Origin: Methanospirillum sp.
Lineage (GTDB): Archaea; Halobacteriota; Methanomicrobia; Methanomicrobiales; Methanospirillaceae
DNA length: 64,000 bases
Reading direction: 5' to 3'
Assembly (NCBI GenBank): GCA_012728895.1
Contig: JAAYEG010000040.1
Location: forward strand, 1-64,000
Both the position numbers and the translations under genes were made by a program. Positions 8,574-15,845 of this stretch are shown here, piece by piece. The notes under the pieces are model-generated. The model was not told the DNA's origin. It did no database searches and saw nothing but the letters and a program-made list of their open reading frames with translations. Each line of letters begins with the position of its first letter. Position 1 is the first letter of the stretch.

Positions 8574-8600
8574 CTTAATACCGGCGATAGCGTTTTAACC
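8574..8600. promoter_or_regulatory. Divergent promoter pair (UPF0216 / siroheme protein)
   Basis: Two AT islands lie back to back: GGTATTAAG on the minus strand (8574-8582), about 30 bases before the UPF0216 ATG, and CGTTTTAACC on the plus strand (8591-8600), about 28 bases before ATG 8623. Both spacings fit leaderless transcription. Confidence 0.6.
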
Positions 8601-8622
8601 GGTTCCGTTGAACATACGGGCA

Positions 8623-9306
8623 ATGACGGAGAGTATCACCGGTGAGGCCGTGCGCCAGCGCGACGGGCGGACATTCGGGCTCACGGTCGGGGCCGCCGGG
8701 GGGGTCGTGACCCCGGAGGATCTCGAACGGATCGCCCGCACCGCCCGCGATTTCTCGATCCCGCTCGTCAAACTGACGACCGGCCAGCGTATCGCGCTGC
8801 TCGGGATCGCCGAGGACGACCTGCCCGGCGTCGCCCTGGCTCTCGGGCTCGGCGGGTTCGACTCGCCAGGGCCGTGCCTGAAGTACGTGACGGCCTGCCC
8901 CGGGACCTCGTCCTGCCGGTGGGGTATGCAGGACGCGCTCGCCCTGGCCGCCGCTCTCGAGGCGCGTTTCGCCGGCCGCTCCCTCCCCGGGAAGCTGAAG
9001 ATCGGGGTCTCGGGCTGCACCCGGAACTGCACCAGCTGCTTCTCCCGCGACCTCGGTCTCATCGGCACGGCCAGGGGCTGGACGGTCCTCTTCGGCGGCA
9101 ACGGCGGGCGGCGGCCCAGGAGCGCGGACCTCGCCGGAACGAACCTGGACGGGGCGCAGGCCCTCGACCTCGCCGACAGGCTGGTCGGGCACTACGCAGA
9201 GTACGCCCAAGCGGAGGAGCGGACGGCCCGCTTCGTCGAGCGCGTGGGGTTCGAGTCGATCCGGACCGATGTGCTCCGGTTCGCGCCGTACCTGCCGCTC
9301 GAATAG
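8623..9306 (+). CDS. Small siroheme/4Fe-4S sulfite-reductase-like protein
   Basis: 227 residues from ATG 8623 (a TTG five codons earlier is disfavoured by the promoter spacing). It is a one-domain nitrite/sulfite reductase: a ferredoxin-like half (VTPEDLERIARTARDF, VKLTTGQRIALLGI) followed by the siroheme-4Fe-4S half with CPGTSSC and CTRNC, i.e. the C-x5-C...C-x3-C ligand set, here followed by one more cysteine (CTRNCTSC). Typical assimilatory enzymes are twice as long, so it belongs to the small archaeal sulfite-reductase-like group of uncertain physiological substrate. No extra ferredoxin CxxCxxC domain is present. It stands alone on the plus strand. Confidence 0.88.
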   Translation: MTESITGEAVRQRDGRTFGLTVGAAGGVVTPEDLERIARTARDFSIPLVKLTTGQRIALLGIAEDDLPGVALALGLGGFDSPGPCLKYVTACPGTSSCRWGMQDALALAAALEARFAGRSLPGKLKIGVSGCTRNCTSCFSRDLGLIGTARGWTVLFGGNGGRRPRSADLAGTNLDGAQALDLADRLVGHYAEYAQAEERTARFVERVGFESIRTDVLRFAPYLPLE

Positions 9307-9372
9307 CCCGGGGGCCCCTTCCCAACCCCTGGCCGGGTAGGGATGTGCGGCTCCGGCCTCTTCGGCCGCTCC

Positions 9373-10221
9373 TCACCGGTCTCCGTACTCCAGCCGCAGC
9401 CCCACGCCGGTCTCCCGGAGGGGGGCGACCTCTCCCAGGGCGACCTTCGCCTGGAGGGCGGTGCAGTGGCAGGCATGGAGGGCACTCAGGCCGAGCCGGC
9501 CGAGGTAGTCGCGTGCCCCTTCGAGCTGGGGGCCGGGCTCGCGGAGATGGAGCCCGCCGATCAGGTCGAGAACGCGGCTCTCCCCGCAGACCTCCCGGGC
9601 GTGCTCGATCGTGTTGCAGCACCCCGCGTGGGCGCACCCCGTGATGACCACGAGCCCGTCGCGCCCGCGGTAGGCGAGGGCGGTGTCGTCGAGCAGCCGG
9701 TCCTCGTCCACGCGCCCGTCCGGCAGTACGATCCGGCGCGGGCCGGGCCGGACGGTCTCGAACGGGAACCGACGCCCGATCTCGCCCAGGTAGAAGAGGT
9801 CCGGCGCGAGGGCGACCGGATCTCTCGACAGGCGCACCGGCATGAACCGCTCCACCTCGCCGGCGGACAGGAGCGCCCCGATCTCGGGCAGCGGGGGTTT
9901 CGGGCGGGGCAGGAAGCAGCAGGGATGCGCGACGAGCGTGGGGACGCGGCAGGCAGTCCTCTCGATCTGCGCCTCGAGGTAGAGCCGGAGCAGGTGGTAG
10001 AGCCCCCCGGTGTGGTCCAGGTGCCCGTGGGAGAGGACGATGTAGTCGAGGTCGAGCAGGTCTATCCCCATCTTCTCCGCGTTCTGCAGGAGCGCGCCGG
10101 AGTAGCCCGTGTCGAAGAGCACCCGGCATCCCTGCGCCTCGACGAACACCGAGAACCCGTGCTCGGCCAGGAAGTAGCGGTCGAAGAGCGCGGTGTTGTC
10201 GACCAGGATCGTCGCCTTCAC
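9373..10221 (-). CDS. MBL-fold metallohydrolase (DHPPP-synthase-like subgroup)
   Basis: 282 residues starting at GTG 10221, behind GGAGG. The metallo-beta-lactamase signature SHGHLDHTGG occurs at about 64-73, later metal ligands are in ITGCAHAGCCNT and LIGGLHL. The order of motifs, with the GCAHAGCCN segment, is that of the archaeal branch annotated as dihydropterin-ribofuranosylaminobenzene phosphate synthase, a step in tetrahydromethanopterin synthesis; members of this branch are often misannotated, so the substrate is an inference. The gene overlaps the upstream radical SAM gene as GTGA and is presumably co-translated. Confidence 0.85.
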   Translation of the reverse strand: MKATILVDNTALFDRYFLAEHGFSVFVEAQGCRVLFDTGYSGALLQNAEKMGIDLLDLDYIVLSHGHLDHTGGLYHLLRLYLEAQIERTACRVPTLVAHPCCFLPRPKPPLPEIGALLSAGEVERFMPVRLSRDPVALAPDLFYLGEIGRRFPFETVRPGPRRIVLPDGRVDEDRLLDDTALAYRGRDGLVVITGCAHAGCCNTIEHAREVCGESRVLDLIGGLHLREPGPQLEGARDYLGRLGLSALHACHCTALQAKVALGEVAPLRETGVGLRLEYGDR

Positions 10222-11177
10222 ATTCTCCCTCCGTCATCACTGGTCTGGTTCCGGCACGAATAAAACACCCCCCGCGGTCCCCGCCGCGACGTGACGAGGC
10301 CCGCCCGTTCGAGCGTGCCGAGGTGCTTGACCAGGCCGCCCGCGTTCATGCCGGTGGTGCGGACCAGGTCCTCGACCGTCGAGGGGCGGCGGCGGAGCGT
10401 GGCCAGGATCCCGGCCTGCGCCTCATCCTCGCCCACCGGAACCGGAGACGCGGGAGACCCCGGGCCGACGATGGGAATCCCCGGGCGCCCGAGCCTCTCC
10501 CGGATCCGTTCCATCTCGATCTCCGGGGCCGCCCGCACCCACCCCTCCGAGGGGGGGCGGTCGAGGGTATTGAGCTGGACCAGGTCCGGGCCGATGCGCT
10601 CGATCGCGCCGGCCAGGCCCGCGAGCTCGGTCTCGCTGTCGTTCTGGCCGGGAACGATGAAGATCTCGAGCCAGATCGTCCCGGGGTAGTCTCTTCGGAA
10701 CCGCTCCATCCCGGCGATGACCGCGTCGATCCCGAGCGACGGGTGGGGCCGGTGGATGCGGCGGAACGTGGACTCCGAGACGGACGTGAGGGTGGGTATG
10801 ACCCGGTCGGCACGGGCGAGGTCCTCCTGGACCCGTGACTCGCCGAGGAGGCTCCCGTTGGTGAGCACGCTCACGGTGTACCCGGGGAACTCGTCCTTCA
10901 GGAACCCGACGACCTCCCCGAGCGAGAGCGAGAGCGTCGGCTCGCCGGAACCGGCGAGCGTGATCGAGTCGAGGCGCGGACGCCGGGCGAGTACCGTCCG
11001 GAGCTCGGCCACCATCTCCCCGGGAGGGAAGAACTCCCGCCGCGTCACGGTCCGGGACGTGGTCGGGCCGCACTCGCAGTAGACGCAGTCGTAGGAACAG
11101 TGCTTGAAGGGCACCAGGTCGACGCCGAGCGAGCGCCCGAGCCGGCGGGAGGCGACCGGTCCGAAGACGTGGTTCAT
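10218..11177 (-). CDS. Radical SAM protein with C-terminal winged helix
   Basis: 319 residues. The 4Fe-4S cluster motif CSYDCVYC lies near residue 27, followed by LAGSGEPTLS, the usual SAM-binding Gly/Glu motif. Later barrel strands (YTVSVLTNGSLL, WLEIFIVPGQND) are well conserved. Residues from about 250 form a winged helix-turn-helix (AGILATLRRRPSTVEDLV, GLVKHLGTLERAGLV). This architecture is widespread in methanogens, but the reaction is unknown; relatives are grouped with wybutosine-type or activase-like enzymes. Overlaps the metallohydrolase gene by 4 bases. The winged helix may sense nucleic acid or a partner. Confidence 0.88.
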   Translation of the reverse strand: MNHVFGPVASRRLGRSLGVDLVPFKHCSYDCVYCECGPTTSRTVTRREFFPPGEMVAELRTVLARRPRLDSITLAGSGEPTLSLSLGEVVGFLKDEFPGYTVSVLTNGSLLGESRVQEDLARADRVIPTLTSVSESTFRRIHRPHPSLGIDAVIAGMERFRRDYPGTIWLEIFIVPGQNDSETELAGLAGAIERIGPDLVQLNTLDRPPSEGWVRAAPEIEMERIRERLGRPGIPIVGPGSPASPVPVGEDEAQAGILATLRRRPSTVEDLVRTTGMNAGGLVKHLGTLERAGLVTSRRGPRGVFYSCRNQTSDDGGRM

Positions 11178-11259
11178 CTCGGTTTCACGGGTCCTGCGCG
11201 CCGGCCGCGCGACACGGGCGTGGGGGGGAACGGAACGCCGCGGTGCGGCGTCCCGGTCG

Positions 11260-12144
11260 TCATCGACGGCTGGCGAGGTCCGCCAGCTCGGTCCGGATCC
11301 GGAGAGCGAGTTCCTCGACGGCCCGGAGCGCGGAGGACGGGCCGGCGCGGGTGAGCGGGAGCCCCTCTCTCACCGACTCGATGACGGCCGGGTCGAAGGG
11401 CACCCTCCCGACCACGGGGATGCCCTCCCCGTCGCACCACTGCTCGATGGAGTCGGCGAGCGATTCGTCCAGGTCGTAGCGGTTGATCGCGACCAGGACC
11501 CGCGGGTGGAACTGCCGGGAGACCGCGACCACCCGCTCGAGGTCGTGGAGGCCCGAGACGCTCGGCTCGGTCACGACGAGCACCATCTCCACCCCGCTCA
11601 CCGTCGAGATGAGCGGACACCCGGTCCCGGGCGGTCCGTCGATCAGGAAGAGGTCGGCGTCGCCGTCGCGCTCCTCGGCCACCTTCTTCACGGCGTGGAC
11701 GAGCAGCCCGGAGTTGCCGGCCCCGGGCACGAGCCGGGCGTGGACCAGGTGTCCCCGGTCGGTCTCGGAGTACAGGATCTCGCCGGTCTGCCGGGGCTGC
11801 ATGGAGGCAGCGTCGGCGGGGCAGACCTGGACGCAGACGGCGCATCCCTCGCAGCGGAGGGCATCGACCTGGAAGGTATCCCCCCCGTGCCGGATCGCGT
11901 CGAACCGGCAGTGCGCCTCGCACTCCCCGCACTGGAGGCAGAGGTCGGGGTCGATGCACGCGGCCTTCATGCCCATGAACGGCTCCTTCCGGATCAGCGT
12001 CGGGCGGAGGAGGAGGGCGAGGTTTGCCGCGTCGACGTCGCAGTCCGCGATCACGAGCCGGCCGGGGAGGAGGTCGGCGAGCGCGGCCGTGACCATCGTC
12101 TTGCCGGTGCCCCCCTTCCCGCTGATTACCGCGAGCCGGATCAT
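11260..12144 (-). CDS. MinD-type P-loop ATPase with inserted ferredoxin domain (copy 2)
   Basis: 294 residues from ATG 12144, which overlaps the stop of copy 1 as ATGA. Deviant Walker A SGKGGTGKT is at about 8-16. Between the first and second halves of the ATPase lies a two-cluster ferredoxin insert: CLQCGECEAHC and CEGCAVCVQVC. The catalytic half resumes with FLIDGPPGTGCPLIS and VLVVTEPSVSGLHDLE. Proteins of this type (COG1149) are thought to handle or insert Fe-S or related metal clusters, like the Mrp/Nbp35 carriers. It is 30-40 percent like its neighbour by eye. The pair probably works as a heterodimer (inference). Confidence 0.92.
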   Translation of the reverse strand: MIRLAVISGKGGTGKTMVTAALADLLPGRLVIADCDVDAANLALLLRPTLIRKEPFMGMKAACIDPDLCLQCGECEAHCRFDAIRHGGDTFQVDALRCEGCAVCVQVCPADAASMQPRQTGEILYSETDRGHLVHARLVPGAGNSGLLVHAVKKVAEERDGDADLFLIDGPPGTGCPLISTVSGVEMVLVVTEPSVSGLHDLERVVAVSRQFHPRVLVAINRYDLDESLADSIEQWCDGEGIPVVGRVPFDPAVIESVREGLPLTRAGPSSALRAVEELALRIRTELADLASRR

Positions 12145-12992
12145 CGCGCCACCCCCGCGAGCCTCCGGCACTCCTCGAAGAGCGTCGCGAAGGCCTCCTG
12201 CCACTCGGGCCGCTCCCGGCTGAGGATCCCGCCCCGGTTCTGGATCGCGGCGAAATCCCGGTCGAACGGGACGGTCAGGAGGACCTCAAGGCCGTGGGCG
12301 TCGCAGAACTCGTGCGTCTCCCGGTCGTTGCCGTCGCTCCGGTTGATGACGACGCCCGCGGGGATCCGGAGCCGCGCGGCCACGTCGGCGGCCAGCTCGA
12401 GGTCGTGGAGACCGAACGGCGTGGACTCGGTCACGAGGATGCAGGCGTCGCTCCCCTCGAGCGTCTCGACCACCGGGCAGGCGGTGCCCGGCGAGGAGTC
12501 GCAGATCACCAGCGGGTCGCGCCGGGCCTGCTCCCGGGCAGCCCTGATGATGGGTACTGCCAGTGGACTCCCGGTGTCGAGCGTGCCGGTGATCAGCTTC
12601 AGCCCTGGCAGGGGCGTCGAGGTCGCGATGGTCCCGATCCGCTCCGGCACCTCGCGGATGGCGGCCTGCGGGCAGACCAGGGTGCATCCGCCGCAGGAAT
12701 GGCAGAGCTCGGAAAAGAAGAGGACACTGTCTGCGAGGACGCTCAGCGCCCCGAACTGGCAGAACTCCCCGCACCTGCCGCAGAGGTCGCAGGCGTCCGT
12801 GTCGATCGCGGGGACGGGCCTGGTCACGTCCCGGATCTCGGCCTCCCCCGGGAGGAAGAGGTGGAGGTTCGGTTCCTCGACATCACAGTCGACCAGAGTG
12901 ACCTGCCCGGCCTGTGAGAGCGTGAAAGCGAGGTTGACGGCCACCATGCTCTTGCCGGTGCCCCCCTTGCCGCTCGCGACCGCCAGTCTCAT
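12141..12992 (-). CDS. MinD-type P-loop ATPase with inserted ferredoxin domain (copy 1)
   Basis: 283 residues from ATG 12992. Walker A SGKGGTGKS at about 7-15, then DCDVEEPNLHLFL, a ferredoxin insert with CDLCGRCGEFC and CHSCGGCTLVC, and the switch segment ICDSSPGTACPVVE. LVTESTPFGLHDLE is the typical late motif. First gene of a likely three-gene unit: NifX-like protein, this gene and copy 2 are on one strand within 2.2 kb. The conserved pairing of two such ATPases with a NifX/NifB-domain protein in methanogens and sulfate reducers suggests metal-cofactor or redox-cluster handling, mechanism unknown. Confidence 0.92.
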   Translation of the reverse strand: MRLAVASGKGGTGKSMVAVNLAFTLSQAGQVTLVDCDVEEPNLHLFLPGEAEIRDVTRPVPAIDTDACDLCGRCGEFCQFGALSVLADSVLFFSELCHSCGGCTLVCPQAAIREVPERIGTIATSTPLPGLKLITGTLDTGSPLAVPIIRAAREQARRDPLVICDSSPGTACPVVETLEGSDACILVTESTPFGLHDLELAADVAARLRIPAGVVINRSDGNDRETHEFCDAHGLEVLLTVPFDRDFAAIQNRGGILSRERPEWQEAFATLFEECRRLAGVAR

Positions 12993-13055
12993 CGTCCGTC
13001 CCGCCGGGCTCCGCTGCCCGGCATACCGCCATCGTACATGCAGTCCCGGGCCCGC

Positions 13056-13391
13056 CTAGCCCGTGCGGGTGAGGGCGTCGTTCCGGAACTTCTCGAGCGC
13101 GTCGGCGACCGTCCCACCATCGCCGTAGGTGTACATCGCGATCCCCGCGGTGAGCAGCGCCTCGCGCGCATTCCCGCCCACCTGCCCGCTGACCATCGCC
13201 CCCGCGCCGTGGGAGGTGAGGAGCTGGGCGGCCCTGGGACCGACGCCCCCGGCCCCGTCGGCGAACGGGTTCTGGACGGCCTCGACGGAGCCCGTGTCGG
13301 TGTCGACGAAGATGAAGTACGGAGCCCGTCCGAACCGCTCCTCGGCCGGGGAGTCGAGGGTTGTGCCTTTCGAGGTAATGCAGACTTTCAT
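13056..13391 (-). CDS. NifB/NifX-type dinitrogenase cofactor-binding-fold protein
   Basis: 111 residues of the NifX/MTH1175 fold (ribonuclease-H-like, binds FeMo-cofactor precursors in nitrogen-fixing relatives). Family features: MKVCITSKGTTLDSPAEERF at the start, the FGRAPYFIFVDTDTG strand pair and VGPRAAQLLTSHGAGAMVSG with the GQVGGNA turn. An upstream SD (AAGGAGAG) is good. It lies 63 bases upstream of the ATPase pair and is oriented the same way. No nitrogenase genes are in the window, so a role in storing or delivering another Fe-S-type cofactor is at least as likely. Confidence 0.88.
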   Translation of the reverse strand: MKVCITSKGTTLDSPAEERFGRAPYFIFVDTDTGSVEAVQNPFADGAGGVGPRAAQLLTSHGAGAMVSGQVGGNAREALLTAGIAMYTYGDGGTVADALEKFRNDALTRTG

Positions 13392-13395
13392 GAAT

Positions 13396-13440
13396 CTCTC
13401 CTTGATTGATACTCATATGGGCATAATTGGCAAAAAGGTA
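13396..13440 (-). promoter_or_regulatory. Promoter and ribosome-binding site of NifX-like gene
   Basis: The minus strand reads CTTTTTGCCAATTATGC in 13421-13438, an AT-rich promoter-like element, followed by AAGGAGAG just before ATG 13391. It would drive the NifX-like gene and probably the two ATPases. Confidence 0.45.
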
Positions 13441-13484
13441 TGGATGCCTGCAGGGGTCTTCCGGGCGCCCCGCGCAGGTCCGGC

Positions 13485-14228
13485 TCAGCCGATCGTGGCG
13501 CCGTCCACGGAGAGCACGGCGCCGGTGATGTAGCTCGCCATCCCGCTCGCGAGGAAGAGGAACGCGTTCGCCACCTCCTCCGGCCGGCCGACCCGCCCGA
13601 GGGGGATACGGGCCACGACCGGCGCGAGCAGGGTCTCGGGGACGCCGGCCATCATCTCGGTGTCGATGACGCCGGGCGCGACGGCGTTGACGCGGATGCC
13701 GTCCCTCCCGAGCTCGCGGGCGAGGGACTTCGTCAGGCCGTTGACCGCAAACTTCGAGGCCGGGTAACCGCACCCGGTGGACTGGCCGTAGAGGCCGGCC
13801 ATCGAGCTGGTGTTCAGGATGACCCCGCCGCCCTGCTCCTTCATGAGCCGCGCCGCCGCCTGCGAGCAGGTGAACACCGAGGTCACGTTCAGGTCCATGA
13901 TCCGGGCGAAGTCTTCGGGCCTGTAGGAGTAGATCGAGTCCATCGCGGCGATCCCGGCGTTGTTCACCAGGACGTCCAGGCGCCCGTACCGACCCCTGAC
14001 CGTCCCGAAGGCCCGGGCCACCTCCGCCGCGTCCGAGAGGTTCGGCCAGAGACCGTCGACCTGGTACCCGGGGTCTTCGGCCCTGAGCTTCGCGACGGCG
14101 ACCCCGACGCTCTCCTCCCCGGAGCCGAGCAGGAAGACCGATGCGCCGTTCTCCAGGAACCTCTTCACGGTCGCGAACCCGATCCCGCGCGTGCCGCCGG
14201 TCACGACGGCCACCTTTCCGTCCAGCAT
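13485..14228 (-). CDS. Short-chain dehydrogenase/reductase (FabG-like)
   Basis: 247 residues of classical SDR length. The cofactor motif TGGTRGIG is at about 10-17, NNAG at about 88-91, the catalytic serine in NTSSMAG and the YPASK motif (Tyr-x3-Lys) follow, and RVNAVAPGVIDT is the conserved late strand. The absence of an acidic residue after strand 2 (FLLGSGEES) is compatible with NADPH use. It reduces or oxidises a carbonyl/hydroxyl substrate that cannot be told from sequence. It stands between the NifX-like gene and tRNA-Gly, on its own on the minus strand. Confidence 0.9.
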   Translation of the reverse strand: MLDGKVAVVTGGTRGIGFATVKRFLENGASVFLLGSGEESVGVAVAKLRAEDPGYQVDGLWPNLSDAAEVARAFGTVRGRYGRLDVLVNNAGIAAMDSIYSYRPEDFARIMDLNVTSVFTCSQAAARLMKEQGGGVILNTSSMAGLYGQSTGCGYPASKFAVNGLTKSLARELGRDGIRVNAVAPGVIDTEMMAGVPETLLAPVVARIPLGRVGRPEEVANAFLFLASGMASYITGAVLSVDGATIG

Positions 14229-14395
14229 GGTGCCCCACCCTCAGGTTGCTGGCACAGCTCCGACGCGCGGGGGGTTAAACGTAGTGTACCGGGGGCATCG
14301 CCTCGCCCCCGGGCCGGCAGAGGACCGGGAGGAGGCTGCCTCACGGGAGGCGGGAAGAGAGAGAGTACGGCCGGGGGACCGGGTCCCCGCCACGA

Positions 14396-14466
14396 TGCGA
14401 TAGCCGGGATTCGAACCCGGGTTAGAGGCTTGGGAAGCCCCTGTCCTGCCACTAGACTACTATCGC
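14396..14466 (-). tRNA. tRNA-Gly (anticodon CCC)
   Basis: A complete cloverleaf of 71 bases on the minus strand: acceptor GCGATAG pairs with CTATCGC, discriminator A; D-arm GTCTAGTGGCAGGAC; anticodon stem GGGGC/GCCTC with loop TTCCCAA (anticodon CCC); T-arm with CGGGTTCGAATCCCG. CCA is not encoded. An AT-rich GATATCTTTTTC element lies upstream at about 14490-14502 and may be its promoter. Confidence 0.93.
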
Positions 14467-14520
14467 CCTGGTGCCCAGTAACCTTGGAATGAAAAAGATA
14501 TCAACCTTGCCAGGGAAATC

Positions 14521-14670
14521 TTAGAGCTTCCCTTCGTAGACCTCGGGGTTCGCGTCGAACGCCCTCTTGCAGCCCGGGGCGCAGAAGTAGACCTTCCTGC
14601 CCCTGTAATCGCTCGTCCACTTCGCCGTCGCCTCGTCGACGTCCATGTCGCAGACCGGGTCCCGTGCCAT
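14521..14670 (-). CDS. Small YHS-domain metal-binding protein
   Basis: A 49-residue frame: MARDPVCDMDVDEATAKWTS, then DYRGRKVYFCAPGCKRAFDA, ending NPEVYEGKL. This is a full YHS domain: DPVCDMxV opens it and the YFCxxxCKxxFxxxPxxY half closes it, with three cysteines (C7, C30, C34) as likely metal ligands. YHS domains are found alone or fused to copper/heavy-metal ATPases, and a copper ATPase gene lies 1.2 kb away on the same strand, so a role in copper handling is plausible. ATG 14670 is preceded by a GGGG stretch. It is usually missed because it is so short. Confidence 0.88.
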   Translation of the reverse strand: MARDPVCDMDVDEATAKWTSDYRGRKVYFCAPGCKRAFDANPEVYEGKL

Positions 14671-14734
14671 GCCCCATTCCCCGCGGCGGGTGCCGCAGGG
14701 AGAGATGCGGCTCTGAAAATAAAAAGGTGCGGGT

Positions 14735-15505
14735 CTACGCGCCGCTGAACCGGCGGACCATCGCGAGCGCGTCGGCCAGGAGGGGGGACGAGAACAGGAG
14801 CATCCCCGTCACGACGAGGCCGGTTCCGATCACCAGACCCTCGAGGTAGAGGAGGGCGGTCGCGTTGAATGACGCGAGCGACCAGACCGCCGTGACGATC
14901 CCGACCAGGACGAAGACCGCGCCGTACGCGGCCGATGCGGCCCTTGGCTCCGAGAACGTGGCCAGGCCCCGCAGTTCAGACGGCAGGCCCGCCGGGCGGG
15001 CGGCCACCGTCCCGGTCTCCTCGGGGATGCGGAGGGTCCGGATCCGGAGCCCGTCCTCGCGCGCGCGTTCCACGAGTGCCCTGAACCCCGTGAGCGCCGT
15101 TCCCAGGGCGTCCGCCCGTTCGACCGCCCTCGCGTTCAGCACGACCAGCCCGGTCCTCCCGTCCCCGTTCCTGCCGATCACCAGGTCGGTCGACCCGTTC
15201 CGGACGGGCTCGGTGATGCGGTCGATGCACTCCTGGCGGCAGACCTGGTCGTCGAAAAGGACCGCGAGGAGGGTCACCCGGTTCCTCGCAGCGTGGGCGA
15301 CGGCCTCGCGGACGCCGGCCCCCTCGCCGTCCGAGGGGGCCAGCCGGACCAGGGTGGCGCCGGCGCGGGCGACGACCTCGGCCGTGCGGTCGGTCGAACC
15401 CTCGTCGATCACCAGGACCGAGTCGGCGGCCTGTCGGGCGCGCATGATCATCGAGCCGATGACGAGCTCGGCGTTCCGGCAGGGGAGTGCGATCAACCCG
15501 CTCAT
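14735..15505 (-). CDS. Family 2-like glycosyltransferase with two C-terminal membrane helices
   Basis: 256 residues. The N-terminus fits GT2 (SGLIALPCRNAELVIGSMI, VLVIDEGSTDRTAEVVARAG). The region that should hold the Asp-x-Asp metal site reads VLFDDQVCRQECIDRITEPV where relatives have DADGQ, so the site is altered. Two hydrophobic stretches at about 190-212 and 220-244 anchor it in the membrane. Relatives transfer sugars to polyprenyl phosphate or start S-layer glycans, but this copy may have lost activity or use another site. Isolated between the YHS gene and the copper ATPase. Confidence 0.7.
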   Translation of the reverse strand: MSGLIALPCRNAELVIGSMIMRARQAADSVLVIDEGSTDRTAEVVARAGATLVRLAPSDGEGAGVREAVAHAARNRVTLLAVLFDDQVCRQECIDRITEPVRNGSTDLVIGRNGDGRTGLVVLNARAVERADALGTALTGFRALVERAREDGLRIRTLRIPEETGTVAARPAGLPSELRGLATFSEPRAASAAYGAVFVLVGIVTAVWSLASFNATALLYLEGLVIGTGLVVTGMLLFSSPLLADALAMVRRFSGA

Positions 15506-15647
15506 ATTGAACGCACCAGCCCCTCACCGGTCCCTGCCGCGGGCGACGGGATCGAGACTCCTTGACGACATACGCGTGGGTATCCGAATCCGGCGATGGC
15601 CGGGCAGGACCGCCCAGAGGAGAGACGCGACAATCAGAACCACTTCC

Positions 15648-15673
15648 TGCATCGGCCGGACCGGCCCGATGCA
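15648..15673. repeat. 8-bp perfect inverted repeat
   Basis: TGCATCGG ... CCGATGCA with a 10-base spacer that itself contains CCGG pairs. It lies about 145 bases upstream of the glycosyltransferase and could be an operator or an RNA hairpin. Confidence 0.5.
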
Positions 15674-15742
15674 CTTACGTTCAGTGATCGTTCGCTGTTC
15701 CTGCATAAGAGCCTGTGTCTTTGAATCGGTGAATGGATAGGT

Positions 15743-15749
15743 AAAAAAA
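15743..15749 (-). terminator. T-run terminator after copper ATPase
   Basis: TTTTTTT on the minus strand about 97 bases after the ATPase stop, in an AT-rich patch. Archaeal transcription commonly ends at such runs. Confidence 0.5.
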
Positions 15750-15845
15750 CAAGGAATTCTCGGGGAATCTTGAGAATCGGGCGAATTTTTGCGCTCCATC
15801 CCGTCACGGTCGCCCGTCCCGACCCGGGGAGGGCCCTGCGGCGGG

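Larger units (their letters stand above)
15506..15845. other. Intergenic region with hairpin and terminator
   Basis: 340 bases between the glycosyltransferase start and the copper ATPase stop. It holds an inverted repeat (15648-15673), a T7 run on the minus strand (15743-15749) and AT-rich sequence that may be the glycosyltransferase promoter. No open frame here resembles a known protein. Confidence 0.5.

Noticed and set aside
11260-13391. Nitrogen-fixation cluster
   Set aside because: A NifX-like fold alone is insufficient; there is no nifH, nifD, nifK or nifB gene in the window.
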